A stretch of 64,000 nucleotides of DNA from Bacteroidales bacterium (GCA_017451385.1 JAFSPS010000050.1:1-64000); one strand, 5' to 3'. Shown: positions 1 through 9,234, counted from the first letter of the stretch. Numbers and translations are program-made. The notes: a model not told the origin generated them from the letters alone.

Positions 1-1
1 A

Positions 2-134
2 CTCGAATATGACGGAAAAAGTTATCGAACCACCCGGATGAACAAACTGCTTGAGATGATCTATCAGCAAACCAATGAATTGCGAAAGCCTAAAAAAGAA
101 AAAACTGAGCGAAAACTTGTTTCGTTCAGTTCTG
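2..134 (+). other. possible 3' end of a gene entering from the left
   Basis: One forward frame is open from the first bases of the window, with a plausible hydrophilic, helix-like translation (for example NKLLEMIYQQTNELRKPKK). It has no stop before it runs antisense through the tRNA terminator and both tRNA-Leu genes, which makes its far end artefactual. It may be the tail of a gene cut by the window edge, or only chance. No family is recognised. Confidence 0.2.
94..130 (-). terminator. terminator of the tRNA-Leu unit
   Basis: Read on the minus strand, an 11-bp stem (plus-strand arms ACTGAGCGAAA at 104-114 and TTTCGTTCAGT at 120-130, one wobble, 5-nt loop) is followed by a T-rich run. It lies just downstream of the second tRNA-Leu gene and fits a Rho-independent terminator. 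Confidence 0.7.
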
Positions 135-216
135 TGCCCGGGACAGGACTTGAACCTGCACTCCTTGCGAAATACGCACCTGAAACGTACGCGTCTACCA
201 ATTCCGCCACCCGGGC
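135..216 (-). tRNA. trnL(cag): tRNA-Leu (CAG anticodon)
   Basis: On the minus strand the 82-nt gene begins GCCCGGG and ends CCCGGGC plus discriminator A. It has the D-arm (TGGCGGAATTGGTAGACGC), an anticodon stem TACGT/GCGTA with loop TTCAGGT (anticodon CAG), a long class II variable arm (TTTCGCAAGGAG region) and a T-loop GTTCAAGTC. The variable arm and anticodon both say leucine. CCA is not encoded. It is the second gene of a two-tRNA unit. Confidence 0.95.
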
Positions 217-260
217 TCTCTTATCAAAAGAAAGCATCTTTGCGATGCTTTTTCCTTTGG

Positions 261-344
261 TGCCCAGGACAAGACTTGAACTTGCACGCCGTTATCGGCA
301 CTACCCCCTCAAAGTAGCGTGTATACCAATTTCACCACCTGGGC
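261..344 (-). tRNA. trnL(gag): tRNA-Leu (GAG anticodon)
   Basis: The minus-strand gene of 84 nt has acceptor GCCCAGG/CCTGGGC, the leucine-type D-arm, an anticodon stem CTACT/GGTAG with loop TTGAGGG (anticodon GAG), a long class II variable arm and T-loop GTTCAAGTC. It is the first gene of the unit, directly behind the promoter at 368-398, and is 44 nt upstream of the tRNA-Leu(CAG) gene. Confidence 0.95.
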
Positions 345-367
345 TCTCTTCCTTGCGAAAGCGTTTG

Positions 368-398
368 CAAAAGTACTACTTTTTTGCAAACTGACAAA
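368..398 (-). promoter_or_regulatory. promoter of the tRNA-Leu pair
   Basis: Minus strand: TTTG (plus 395-398), 19 bases, then TACTTTTG (plus 368-375). This matches the Bacteroidetes primary sigma consensus of TTTG at -33 and TAnnTTTG at -7. Confidence 0.75.
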
Positions 399-706
399 AA
401 ATATTTTTCTTTTTTTTCTTATTACTTCACATATACAATGTGTTATGCAGTGATTTTTTTTCTATGCCAATTGCAGGCGAGGCTTTGTCTGCCATGGTTT
501 AACTTCATTGGACCTGTCTGGATGTTGCATTATGATGGAGGTGGGTTATGGCGTTGTGCTGTCTGCTGATGTGGCGACGGGAGAAAAATCTGCGATGATT
601 CAAAAAAAAACTGTATTTTAGCACTTTGTTTCGTATCGTGGTGTAGAATTGCGATGCGGTATAATTGTATGAAATATATTGATATAGATAATTGTACGCT
701 AAAAAT
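395..706. other. intergenic, no gene recognised
   Basis: About 300 AT-rich bases between the tRNA-Leu promoter and the PorE-like gene. Short open frames here have no coding character. A convincing TTTG-N19-TAnnTTTG promoter for the downstream gene was not found; TATAATTG at 660-667 is the nearest -7-like string. Confidence 0.5.
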
Positions 707-3418
707 ATGAATACATTCCGAAGAGGTTTCTTGTTGCTCCTTGCAGCGTTGTTTCTTGCCGTTGGTGCCAATGCGCAGAAAAGCAGTCTGGCGGAAAAGG
801 CAGACAAACTTTTTGCTCAGAAGCAGTATCTTTCTGCTCTTGACCAGTATGAGGAGGCTTACCGCAAGGTGGGCTCTAACAAGGTGGAGAAAAACCGCAT
901 ATACTATCAGATGGCCGAATGTCACCGACTGGCAAACAATTATATCGAGGCTGCCAGCCACTATCGTCGTCTGATTGGCAGCAAGTATTACACCACAGAG
1001 CCTAAGGTGTACTATTACCTCGCCGAGATGTATCGCTATGAGGGCAAGTTCGAGCAGGCCGAAGAGATGTACAAAGAGTACATTAAGTTGGTGCCCGAAG
1101 ACCAGTTTGCTAAGACGCGCAGCGAGTCGCTGGTCTTTGTCCGCCAGATGATTAACAATCGCACACGTCATAAGATTAAGCGTGTCGAGGGGTGGAATTC
1201 GGAGTTTAACGATTGGGCGCCGCGTTTTGTGGGTGATGATACGTCGCGGATTATCTTCACCTCGTCACGTTTCTGGAGTGAGGATGATGCTGTTGATGCT
1301 TGGACGGGGCAGGCGTTCTCTGATTTCTATCAGGTGTATATGGACCGCCGTGGCGAATGGACAGCGGCGCCAGAGCTGTTTGAGGATAAGGGTCGTATAA
1401 ATACTGCTGTCAACGAGGGCGAGCCGTGCTTCTCTCCCGATGGGCGCACTATCTATTTCACTCGTTGCGACGCGCGAACCAACCTCACGCAGGGCTGCTT
1501 CATCTATACCTCTACCTATGGCGAGGTGCAGGAGGTGCAGGAAGAAGGGGATGCCACTGCCACAAAGGCTAAGAAGAGTTCTAAGAACAAGAAAAAGAAG
1601 AAGAAAAAGAAAGGAGAAGTCGTGGCAGAGGAATGGAGTGAGCCTATGCGCGTGTATCTTGGCGACACCTCGTACAACTATCTTTATCCTGCCATCAGTT
1701 CTGACGGTCTGACGCTGTATTTCTCGTCGGATATGCCCGGTGGACAAGGCGACTACGACATATGGGTAGCCACGCGTAAAGCGACAACCGAGGAGTTCGG
1801 ACAGCCACGCAATATGGGAAAGTCCATCAATACGGGTGGTCGCGAGGTGTTCCCAGTGTTGCGCAACGACTCAATGATGTATTTCTCGTCCAATGGCCTG
1901 CCCGGCATTGGCGGCATGGACCTCTTCAGCACCGAGGTGCATGGCAGCCACGCTGGCGAGCCGCAGAACCTCGGAGTGCCTATCAACTCGAGCTATGACG
2001 AGATGAGTATCCTCTACTATCCTTCGGATGAGCATAGTGCTGTGGAGGAGCGCGGATTCTTCTCGTCCAACCGTCCTTTTGACGACCCTCACAACAAAAA
2101 TACAGAGACCAAGGGCAAGCGCACGGAGAACATCAACGACGACCTGTTCTATTTCACCCTCGACCCGCTGTTGTACAGCATTGAGGGCATTGTGCGTGAC
2201 GAGAAGTCTATGCAACTCGTCAAGGGTGCCAAGGTGAAGCTTGTAGGCTCCGATGGCTCGGAGAACGACACCTACACTGACCGTGCTGGTTTCTATCGTT
2301 TCGGCAACGACGTGGTGCGCCGCAATGTGGTATATAAACTCATCGTCTCCAAGGTTGATTATTTCACTACCGAAGGGTCGGAGAGCACGCGCGGATATAA
2401 TGTTGATAAGGATATAGTACATGATTTCCGCATAGAGCCGGTGCCTCACCAGCCCGTAGTGCTGCCCGAGATACGTTATGACCTCTCCAAGTGGGACCTC
2501 AAGGAGGAATTTATGGATTCGCTCATGGACCTCTATCTCATCATGGAGAACAACCCCGGTGTTGTGGTGGAGATACGTGCGCATACTGACTGCCGTCCCT
2601 TCCTTGGCCTCACCAACGACACACTCTCGCAGCGTCGTGCGCAGTCGGTGGTGGACTACCTCGTGTCGCGCGGTATAGAGCGTGAGCGTTTGGTTGCCAA
2701 AGGCTATGGCGAGCGCGAGCCTCGCATCCTTGACCATGACGCCATAGTACGTGTTGGTGGCAACGTCTATACTTTCTCCGCTGGCACGGTGATGGCGTGC
2801 GACTATATCTCGCACCTGCCCGAAGGCGACTATCAGGAGGCGGCCCACCTGCTCAACCGCCGCATAGAGTTCCGTGTGTTGCGGACCGACTATGTGTCGC
2901 GCCGTCTCGTGGATGCCATGCCTTCCGAGACGCCTACCGCCAAGCAGACGGAGGACGGCAAGGTGATAGACCTTGTTAACCATCCTATTGAGGAGATAGA
3001 ACAAGCCCCCGAGATTGTGCATACTGAGGCCATAGTGCCTGTGACGATGATTAACTCGTCCGAGGGCGAAGTGGAGTGCATAGCCAATGGTGCCAGCAGC
3101 ACCATGCTCATCGACGAACGCTATCAGGAGCCCGTCTCCATGTCGTGGGAGGAGGCTATGAACTACCTCTATCAGCGTCGCATCAATAAGGAAGACTTCC
3201 CCGACCGCGACAATGCTTTTGACCCCGAGGGCAACATCCTTGACAAGTCCACCGTCATCATCAAGGAGATGAAGATAGGACAGCGTGTGGTGCATAATCT
3301 TGAAGTCGTTATCGTGAAGGGTGTCAGTTATAAGTTCATCATAAGTCGCGTAGGTCTCACGCAGTTTGGCGAATACGAGTTCGACAAGCAGCGTGGACGC
3401 ATCTTCTTCTTCGACTAA
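707..3418 (+). CDS. porE: PorE-like T9SS protein (TPR, PD40 propeller, CarboxypepD_reg, OmpA)
   Basis: A 903-residue exported protein. Domains in order: signal peptide to about residue 24 (ends ANAQ), TPR helices (about 27-145), PD40/WD40-type beta-propeller blades (about 165-455, motifs such as IIFTSSRFW, FSPDGRTIYFTR, YFSSDMPGG), a carboxypeptidase-regulatory-like fold (about 490-575, starting YSIEGIVRDE), and an OmpA-C peptidoglycan-binding domain (about 590-735, HTDCRPF and RAQSVVDYL). This order is that of PorE (PG1058 of Porphyromonas gingivalis), which ties the type IX secretion machine to peptidoglycan. The ATG at 707 is preferred to the TTG at 692 because it directly precedes the signal peptide. 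A Lys-rich insertion (about residues 285-310) interrupts the propeller, and about 150 C-terminal residues of unknown fold follow OmpA. It could be another OmpA/PD40 paralogue. Confidence 0.8.
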   Translation: MNTFRRGFLLLLAALFLAVGANAQKSSLAEKADKLFAQKQYLSALDQYEEAYRKVGSNKVEKNRIYYQMAECHRLANNYIEAASHYRRLIGSKYYTTEPKVYYYLAEMYRYEGKFEQAEEMYKEYIKLVPEDQFAKTRSESLVFVRQMINNRTRHKIKRVEGWNSEFNDWAPRFVGDDTSRIIFTSSRFWSEDDAVDAWTGQAFSDFYQVYMDRRGEWTAAPELFEDKGRINTAVNEGEPCFSPDGRTIYFTRCDARTNLTQGCFIYTSTYGEVQEVQEEGDATATKAKKSSKNKKKKKKKKGEVVAEEWSEPMRVYLGDTSYNYLYPAISSDGLTLYFSSDMPGGQGDYDIWVATRKATTEEFGQPRNMGKSINTGGREVFPVLRNDSMMYFSSNGLPGIGGMDLFSTEVHGSHAGEPQNLGVPINSSYDEMSILYYPSDEHSAVEERGFFSSNRPFDDPHNKNTETKGKRTENINDDLFYFTLDPLLYSIEGIVRDEKSMQLVKGAKVKLVGSDGSENDTYTDRAGFYRFGNDVVRRNVVYKLIVSKVDYFTTEGSESTRGYNVDKDIVHDFRIEPVPHQPVVLPEIRYDLSKWDLKEEFMDSLMDLYLIMENNPGVVVEIRAHTDCRPFLGLTNDTLSQRRAQSVVDYLVSRGIERERLVAKGYGEREPRILDHDAIVRVGGNVYTFSAGTVMACDYISHLPEGDYQEAAHLLNRRIEFRVLRTDYVSRRLVDAMPSETPTAKQTEDGKVIDLVNHPIEEIEQAPEIVHTEAIVPVTMINSSEGEVECIANGASSTMLIDERYQEPVSMSWEEAMNYLYQRRINKEDFPDRDNAFDPEGNILDKSTVIIKEMKIGQRVVHNLEVVIVKGVSYKFIISRVGLTQFGEYEFDKQRGRIFFFD

Positions 3419-3436
3419 ACGGCTATAACACAATTA

Positions 3437-4357
3437 GTGGACGACAATCGCCTTATCACTATTACGGGTCCTACGGCATGTGGCAAGACAGCCCTTGCCG
3501 TAGGACTTGCTTTACGTCTTGACGGCGAGGTCATCAGTGCCGACTCGCGGCAGGTGTTTCGCGGTATGGATATAGGCACGGGTAAGGATTTGACGGACTA
3601 TGATGTGGATGGCGTCCATGTGCCTTACCACCTTATAGACATCCGCGATGCTGGCGAGGAGTATAGCGTCTATCAGTTTCAGACGGATTTCGTCAATGCC
3701 TACAATGCTGTTCGTGCTACCGGTCACACTCCTATCCTCTGTGGCGGCACGGGGATGTACATAGAGTCCGTGGTGAAGGGCTACCAGCTCTCGGATGCTC
3801 CCATAGACCCTGCGTTCCGTAGGAGCATAGAAGAATGTAGCGATGAGGAGCTCACGGCACGCCTTGCCTCGTACATCCATCTGCACAACCATACCGACAC
3901 CGAGACGCGCGAGCGCCTTGTCCGCGCCCTCGAGATACAGGAGTTTCAACGACAGCATCCCGATGCCTACCAGCGTATGCCAGCCATGCGTCATCTTGTC
4001 GTGGGATTGCTGATGCCACGTGAGGTGGTGGTGAGCCGCATAGAACGCCGCCTGCATGCCCGTTTGCAGCAGGGCATGATAGACGAGGTGCAGCGCCTCA
4101 TGGAGCAGGGGGTGCCTACCGACCGCCTGCTGCGCTATGGCTTGGAATACAAGAATATCACGCTTTACCTCATGGGACGTTGCTCCTACGACGAGATGGT
4201 AACACAACTTTTCACCGATATACGGCGCTTCTCTAAACGCCAGATGACATGGTTCCGCCACATGGAACGCGGTGGCACCACCATACGTTGGGTCGATGGC
4301 ATGTTGCCGCGCCATGAGCTGATAGAGCAGGTCATGCGGTTGTATGACGGGATGTAG
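3437..4357 (+). CDS. miaA: tRNA dimethylallyltransferase MiaA
   Basis: A 306-residue protein of usual MiaA length. It adds a dimethylallyl group to N6 of A37 in tRNAs reading UNN codons. Visible motifs: P-loop GPTACGKT at residues 11-18, SADSRQVFRGMDIGTGK (the DSRQ and MDIGT motifs), CGGTGMYIESV, and LLRYGLEYKN near the end. The start is GTG 18 bases after the stop of the PorE-like gene, so the two are likely co-transcribed. Many Bacteroidales carry two miaA paralogues; this is one of them. Confidence 0.93.
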   Translation: MDDNRLITITGPTACGKTALAVGLALRLDGEVISADSRQVFRGMDIGTGKDLTDYDVDGVHVPYHLIDIRDAGEEYSVYQFQTDFVNAYNAVRATGHTPILCGGTGMYIESVVKGYQLSDAPIDPAFRRSIEECSDEELTARLASYIHLHNHTDTETRERLVRALEIQEFQRQHPDAYQRMPAMRHLVVGLLMPREVVVSRIERRLHARLQQGMIDEVQRLMEQGVPTDRLLRYGLEYKNITLYLMGRCSYDEMVTQLFTDIRRFSKRQMTWFRHMERGGTTIRWVDGMLPRHELIEQVMRLYDGM

Positions 4358-4425
4358 CGTCGTAAAGAGGGATTGGTTATGTGCTTGAATGTCATGTGCG
4401 CATGGTTTTATTAAAGAGGCTTCTA

Positions 4426-4515
4426 TAAATTAGGTTTATATACAACCTTTCTCAAGTTGAGAGATTTGAAAATCAAATAGTTTCTATTGGCGTGTAACTC
4501 CTACGGAGTCCTAAA
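4426..4515. repeat. dispersed intergenic repeat, copy A
   Basis: About 90 bases containing two small hairpins: AACCTT/AAGTT (ATACAACCTTTCTCAAGTTG) and ACTCC/GGAGT (AACTCCTACGGAGTCC). A related sequence with the same order of elements lies at 36417-36491 between the calycin-like gene and hmuY. Both copies are intergenic, so this looks like a genome-wide palindromic repeat family. Confidence 0.5.
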
Positions 4516-4574
4516 AAAAAGTCTTTTTAAAAAGTTATGAGGGGATGTTTCTTATCCTATTTCAAGATATTTTG

Positions 4575-4582
4575 TATTTTTG
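4575..4582 (+). promoter_or_regulatory. -7 element upstream of the type B cargo gene
   Basis: TATTTTTG fits TAnnTTTG, 66 bases before the ATG at 4649. No good TTTG stands at the expected -33 position, so only the -7 box is supported. Confidence 0.45.
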
Positions 4583-4648
4583 CAAGATAATATGTTGTTC
4601 AAACGGTGATTGAACAGAGGTAAAATGGTTTTCAAATAACGTTCAAAT

Positions 4649-7291
4649 ATGTCGTTCTACAAATATATAAGCTCCTTAGCCGTAGCCCTTACGATGCTGA
4701 TATTCAGTGTCTGCATTGAGGCGCAGACGGTGCCGAGCAATGTGCCACGGCGCGGCTTGGTGGCCTACTATGGTTTTAACGGTAATGCCGACGACATAAG
4801 CGGCAATGCCAATCATGGAGTGCTGGAGAGCGACGACGATGCTACAGTGCCCTCGCTCAGTGCCGACCGCTTTGGCAATGCCAACAGTGCCTATGAGTTT
4901 GGCGGTGTTGACAATCGCAACTGGATAAAGGTGCAGCCGAGCCAGACGTTGAGTTTCGAGCGGCAGATGACCATCTCCTTCTGGATGAGCCAGAGTTCGG
5001 CACGTGGAGCCGTGATGCGTGGCAGCACAGAGGATATAGTGTCGAGCAACGCCTTTTTCACCGTCATAGCCAAGGGCGGGGCGCGCGAGCTTTCTACCGT
5101 CTCGTCGGGTTTCCGCATCCGTAGCTCGTTTACCGACACGTGGAAGCAGAGTATAGATTTCTACAACGCCAATCCCAGTCGCGGCACGCACATAGGCATA
5201 TCTGCCGACTACAACTGCTACAAGATAGGCGAGTGGATACACTGCGTGATAGTGATAAGTGGTACCTCTCAGCGCATATACTTCAACGGCACGCTCTACG
5301 ACCAGGGCAATATGACCGACACGCTGACGAGTACTGCTGATTTCGGTGTTGCCAACGAGCTACCGCTCTATTTTGGTCGTCTTGATGGTGGTGCCGCCAC
5401 CTATTTTCCGTATAGTGGCAAGCTGGACGATATAGCCATCTACAATCGCGCTATCTCGTCAGACGAGGTTGACAGCCTGTTCAATAACTACCGCGATGCG
5501 CAGACTGCGGCGTTGGAGATGGATAGCGTGGTGGTGGTCAATCCCTGTGGCAGCGACTTCGGGCGTGTCATCATGTACCCTCATATCGAGACTGGCGTGC
5601 GCTATCAGTATGCCCTTGGTCGTCTTGCCAACTTGCAGAGCGAGAATGAGTTGCGTGTGCGTCCTGGCGAGTACCGCTGCTATGTGAAGTCCTCCTGCAG
5701 TGTGTGGGACACCGTTGTTAAAATAGTATGTGACTGCGAGCCGCCTACGCGTGTGTTTCATGAGTCCATCTGCCCTGGCGATACGGGCTCTACGGGCGAG
5801 GTGTCGGTGCTATATAACTACACCTTTGAGCAGTGGGATGAATGGCAGCACGATGGCTATTGGCGTCTGAGTACGCACGACGACAATGGGTCGTCCTACA
5901 ATCGGCGCGTGACAAGCTATAGCGGACTCTCGGCCATGTGCCCTACCTATTGGGGCGAGTTCGCTTACTCATCGTCCAATCTTATCTCTCCGCCTGTCAC
6001 CATCAACAGCGACTTGATACGTTCTGCCGTGAAGTTTGTCTATGTGGCGTTGACCCTCGTAGTGGAAAACCGTTCGGAGTGGCAGACGCTGACGCTCTCC
6101 TACAGTACCTCGCCAGAAGGGCCGTGGACGAGCCTGTGGAACTCGTGGGAAGGTGGCGACAGGGACGACAGCGATGTCTATCTGTGGAGCAACGTCACTG
6201 TGTCGCTCTCCTCGCTACCTGGCGAAGGCACCTACTATTTCCGTTTCGACAATACGGGCATGGGATATGTTACGGGGGTGGATAATTTCAGGGTGGTAAC
6301 CGACTCGCGCTGGGCAATCCCCGAGCAGGCCACCAACGGTGCGCCCGGCACCACCGTGCCTGTCAAGGTGCATGAGGACAACAACGGCATGTGCCCCGTA
6401 GAGGATTTGACCTACTGGCTAATAAAGACTACCAGCAGGTCCGACACTTCGGTATTCACACACGACAAGTATCTATGGAACGACGAAGTATATAGCCAGA
6501 CAGGAACCTACACCTACAACGACCATGACAGCCTGAAGAACGTGCTGGGCTGCGACAGCATCGCCTACCTGCACCTGCTTGTTGACCCTAACAACTCGGC
6601 AGACATCTATGGCGAAGGTTGCGACAGCATTGTCATTGATGGTCGCTACTACGACCATTCAATCATCGACTCCGTCACCTGCCACCACTGCAACCGCTAT
6701 GGTGGCGACAGCACTACGCGCTTCCATATCACCGTGCGTCATACCGACGACATCAAGGCGCGCATAGTGGCCAAGCCCGACTACCTCGACTTTAACAATA
6801 TGCAGGTGCAGTTTATCGATGCCAGCGCCATCGACGGCATACGAACGTGGTATATTGACGGCGACGAGCAGCGGTCGCATGCGCCGCAGGTTAATTATAG
6901 GGCCGAGGATGGCAGTGATACTGTGGTGGCAGTGCTTGCGGTTGCCGACGGCCTGTGCCACGACACGGCCATCTATAAGCTCCCTGTGATATATACGGGG
7001 CTGTATGTCCCCAGTATCTTCCTTGCACGCAGCCCTAACGGCGACACGCCGCAGGACATCAACGGCATTTTCCGTGTGCGTGGCATCGGCATAGAGGAGT
7101 TTGAGATAAGCATCTACAACCGCATGGGGCAGCGTGTTTTCCATTCTTCCGACATTGACGAGGCGTGGGACGGCACCAGCAACGGCTCCCCGTGCCCTCA
7201 AGGAGCATATACATATCTTGTTCGTTATAAAGACCTTGAAGTTAGCGACAACTGGCGCAAAAAGTTTGGTACGCTGACACTGATAAGGTAG
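4649..7291 (+). CDS. secreted LamG-domain protein with T9SS type B sorting domain
   Basis: An 880-residue exported protein. Signal peptide about 1-26 (ends IEAQ). A LamG/concanavalin-like lectin domain follows (about 38-285, VAYYGFNGNADDISGNANHG is typical). A second jelly-roll/MAM-like part lies at about 385-555, then a Cys-containing linker and a PKD-like segment (about 700-790). The last 85 residues are a gliding-motility/T9SS type B C-terminal domain (YVPSIFLARSPNGDTPQDIN, ISIYNRMGQRVF, WDGTSNGSPCPQGAYTYLV, ending GTLTLIR). The family is carried across the outer membrane by T9SS. The ligand is unknown; LamG suggests carbohydrate or host-surface binding. Reads as a stand-alone gene behind the -7 box at 4575. 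Confidence 0.85.
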   Translation: MSFYKYISSLAVALTMLIFSVCIEAQTVPSNVPRRGLVAYYGFNGNADDISGNANHGVLESDDDATVPSLSADRFGNANSAYEFGGVDNRNWIKVQPSQTLSFERQMTISFWMSQSSARGAVMRGSTEDIVSSNAFFTVIAKGGARELSTVSSGFRIRSSFTDTWKQSIDFYNANPSRGTHIGISADYNCYKIGEWIHCVIVISGTSQRIYFNGTLYDQGNMTDTLTSTADFGVANELPLYFGRLDGGAATYFPYSGKLDDIAIYNRAISSDEVDSLFNNYRDAQTAALEMDSVVVVNPCGSDFGRVIMYPHIETGVRYQYALGRLANLQSENELRVRPGEYRCYVKSSCSVWDTVVKIVCDCEPPTRVFHESICPGDTGSTGEVSVLYNYTFEQWDEWQHDGYWRLSTHDDNGSSYNRRVTSYSGLSAMCPTYWGEFAYSSSNLISPPVTINSDLIRSAVKFVYVALTLVVENRSEWQTLTLSYSTSPEGPWTSLWNSWEGGDRDDSDVYLWSNVTVSLSSLPGEGTYYFRFDNTGMGYVTGVDNFRVVTDSRWAIPEQATNGAPGTTVPVKVHEDNNGMCPVEDLTYWLIKTTSRSDTSVFTHDKYLWNDEVYSQTGTYTYNDHDSLKNVLGCDSIAYLHLLVDPNNSADIYGEGCDSIVIDGRYYDHSIIDSVTCHHCNRYGGDSTTRFHITVRHTDDIKARIVAKPDYLDFNNMQVQFIDASAIDGIRTWYIDGDEQRSHAPQVNYRAEDGSDTVVAVLAVADGLCHDTAIYKLPVIYTGLYVPSIFLARSPNGDTPQDINGIFRVRGIGIEEFEISIYNRMGQRVFHSSDIDEAWDGTSNGSPCPQGAYTYLVRYKDLEVSDNWRKKFGTLTLIR

Positions 7292-7391
7292 CATGAGCAA
7301 TAAAATGATGAAGTATAGTACTAAATAGTAAAGGTTTCGGCCCCAAAGGGAGTCACAATAGTAGAAACATAAAACCAAATCATACAATAAG

Positions 7392-8378
7392 ATGAAAACA
7401 ATGCGTTTTATCTCGTTAGTTCTTGTCATGGCGGTCGTTGGACTTGCCAGTGCCGAGGCGCAGCGTCCTTCGGGTGGCAGTCGTCCTGGCGGTCACTCGT
7501 CATACGGCGGCGGTCACTCGTCATACGGTGGTGGTCACTCGTCATACGGTGGTGGTCGTCCTTCGTCGTCCTCTTATAGTCGTCCGTCAAGCAGTAGTCG
7601 TCCATCAGCGCCCAGCTATAGCCGTCCCTCGTCGAGTTCCAGCAGCCATGCTCCTGCCAAGGGTGGTTATGGCAGCAGTCGGCCCAGCGGCACCTATTCT
7701 CGTCCTTCGTCATCGGTAGGCCGTCCCTATTCGGGGTCGCGTCCGTCGTCGGTGGGACACAGCAGTGCTGCGGGCAAGGGTAGCCGTCCCTCCTATGGAG
7801 GAGCCACAGCCACGCGTCCGTCGTCCTATGCACGCTATGGCGAGCGTGGCGTAGGTCCGCGTCCGGAGGGGGGAGTGCGCCACTACGGTCATGTGGGACG
7901 CCCCGGTCCTATGCCGCCGTCGCATCATGCCCATGTGCGCCCAGCCCCCTATTTCCACCACCCTGTTCATGGCGTGATGGTGCACATGCACCCCATCTTC
8001 TGGGATCCCGTGCCGTTCCATGCACTCTATTGGCCTGGCTTCTGGCACTACTGCCACGGCTACTGGCACGACTATCATGTGTCGGACATCGTCGTGGTGC
8101 GCGAATATGTGCGCGACAACTACAATACGGAGCTCGTAACATACGTGATGAGCGACAGCCTGATGTATGCACTCACTGTGGGCGAGGATGGCGACACCTT
8201 CCTGCAGGTCTTTGACAAGGAGGACAACCTCCTTGCGCAGCAGAAAGTCAGCAGCAAGTACTGCATCATGGAGATTGATAAGCAAAATGGCGGCTGTTGG
8301 ATAATGAAGAAGGAGAGCAAGGACCCTCTGCTTTTCCTCTATAACGATGGCGAACTGCTTATCTATGAGGAAGATTGA
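7392..8378 (+). CDS. secreted Ser/Gly/His/Arg-rich repeat protein
   Basis: A 328-residue protein with a signal peptide (about 1-24, ends AEAQ). Residues about 28-160 are low complexity: tandem SYGGGH units and then SRPSSSS-type units. A His/Pro-rich middle follows (about 160-225, HHAHVRPAPYFHHPVHGVMVHMHP). The C-terminal 100 residues (VREYVRDNYNTELVTYVM to LLIYEED) look like a small folded beta domain. The His-rich part could bind metal, but this is only inference. No named family is recognised. It is 100 bases downstream of the type B cargo gene and could share its transcript. Confidence 0.7.
   Translation: MKTMRFISLVLVMAVVGLASAEAQRPSGGSRPGGHSSYGGGHSSYGGGHSSYGGGRPSSSSYSRPSSSSRPSAPSYSRPSSSSSSHAPAKGGYGSSRPSGTYSRPSSSVGRPYSGSRPSSVGHSSAAGKGSRPSYGGATATRPSSYARYGERGVGPRPEGGVRHYGHVGRPGPMPPSHHAHVRPAPYFHHPVHGVMVHMHPIFWDPVPFHALYWPGFWHYCHGYWHDYHVSDIVVVREYVRDNYNTELVTYVMSDSLMYALTVGEDGDTFLQVFDKEDNLLAQQKVSSKYCIMEIDKQNGGCWIMKKESKDPLLFLYNDGELLIYEED
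7494..7558 (+). repeat. 21-bp tandem repeat, about three units
   Basis: Unit GGTCACTCGTCATACGGTGG (with one further base) repeats three times in the N-terminal part of the repeat protein and encodes GGHSSYG units. Differences between units are silent GGC/GGT changes. Such in-frame repeats can change copy number without breaking the frame. Confidence 0.8.
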
Positions 8379-8600
8379 CGGAGATGGCCATCCATATAGG
8401 ATTAGTGTAATGTTGTGTGTGCAAATGAGTGGGACGGAGATTGCTTACGCATGGTGAAACGTGGAAAAAGCATCGGAAAAAATAAAAAGATGTGTGTTAA
8501 ATTTTGAAAGTTGGATTTTTGTAATTGATTGTATTTCGGGGTTATAATGATTGTTAAATGTTAAAAAATAAATTAAATGGTTTTTGATGGCTCCGAAAAT

Positions 8601-8631
8601 TTTGTCAAATCAAAAAAAAGTGTGACTTTTG
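8601..8631 (+). promoter_or_regulatory. promoter of rpmB-rpsU
   Basis: TTTG at 8601-8604, 19 bases, GACTTTTG at 8624-8631 (one base off TAnnTTTG). It is about 70 bases before the rpmB ATG. The 220 bases before it, back to the repeat-protein gene, are AT-rich and hold nothing I recognise. Confidence 0.65.
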
Positions 8632-8704
8632 CATCCGCTTTCGCAAAGGGAATACCCCTTTGAATGAGCCCCAAAGAAAAACTAACAATAAAAAACATAC
8701 TACA

Positions 8705-8944
8705 ATGTCGAAAGTTTGTGAAATTACAGGAAAGAAAGTGATTGTTGGCAACAATGTGTCGCATTCTCGTATCCACACCAAGCGTACCTTCTCGCCCAAT
8801 CTGCAGACCAAGAAGTTCTACATCCCCGAAGAGGATATGTGGATTACGCTGAAGGTCTCTGCCAAGGGTATGCGTATCATCAACAAGAAAGGCGTTCTTG
8901 CCGCTCTCTCTGATGCTGCTGCACAGGGTCACTTCAAGTTCTAA
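8705..8944 (+). CDS. rpmB: 50S ribosomal protein bL28
   Basis: A 79-residue protein beginning MSKVCEITGKKVIVGNNVSH, the usual bL28 N-terminus, with SRIHTKRTFSPNLQ and a basic C-terminus. The ATG at 8705 is chosen over the upstream in-frame codon at 8660 because the conserved family start coincides with it and the promoter at 8601-8631 leaves the upstream part as leader. It is followed at 66 bases by rpsU. The rpmG gene often found next to rpmB in this phylum is absent here. Confidence 0.95.
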   Translation: MSKVCEITGKKVIVGNNVSHSRIHTKRTFSPNLQTKKFYIPEEDMWITLKVSAKGMRIINKKGVLAALSDAAAQGHFKF

Positions 8945-9010
8945 CACGAAAGCTTACAAAGCCCTATAATTTTTTATTATTAACCCTTTAACAAGAAAGA
9001 GGTATTTACA

Positions 9011-9208
9011 ATGATCGTAGTCCCTATTAAAGAAGGTGAGAACATCGAAAGAGCTCTCAAAAAACTCAAACGTAAATTCGAGAAAACTGGCGTTGTCAAG
9101 GAGCTCCGCGACCGTCAGAAGTTCACCAAGCCTTCCGTAATAGCAAGGGAACGTAAGTTGAAAGCTATCTATGTCCAGCATTTGCGTCAGCAGGAATTGG
9201 ATAAATAG
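9011..9208 (+). CDS. rpsU: 30S ribosomal protein bS21
   Basis: A 65-residue basic protein (MIVVPIKEGENIERALKKLK, RKFEKTGVVKELRDRQ), full length for bS21. bS21 sits near the 3' end of 16S rRNA and takes part in initiation. In Bacteroidetes the 30S hides the anti-Shine-Dalgarno end with bS21, bS18 and bS6, which fits the lack of Shine-Dalgarno sites in this window. Co-transcribed with rpmB and closed by the hairpin at 9235-9278. Confidence 0.95.
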   Translation: MIVVPIKEGENIERALKKLKRKFEKTGVVKELRDRQKFTKPSVIARERKLKAIYVQHLRQQELDK

Positions 9209-9234
9209 TCAGTAACACGTATCACTGGAAAGAA

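Noticed and set aside
38..394. A 118-codon plus-strand protein over the tRNA-Leu genes
   Set aside because: Most of the frame is antisense to two certain tRNA genes and their terminator.
1871..3433. Long minus-strand open frame of 520 codons opposite the PorE-like gene
   Set aside because: It is the antisense shadow of a high-GC coding region; the translation has no family character, while the plus strand shows clear domains.
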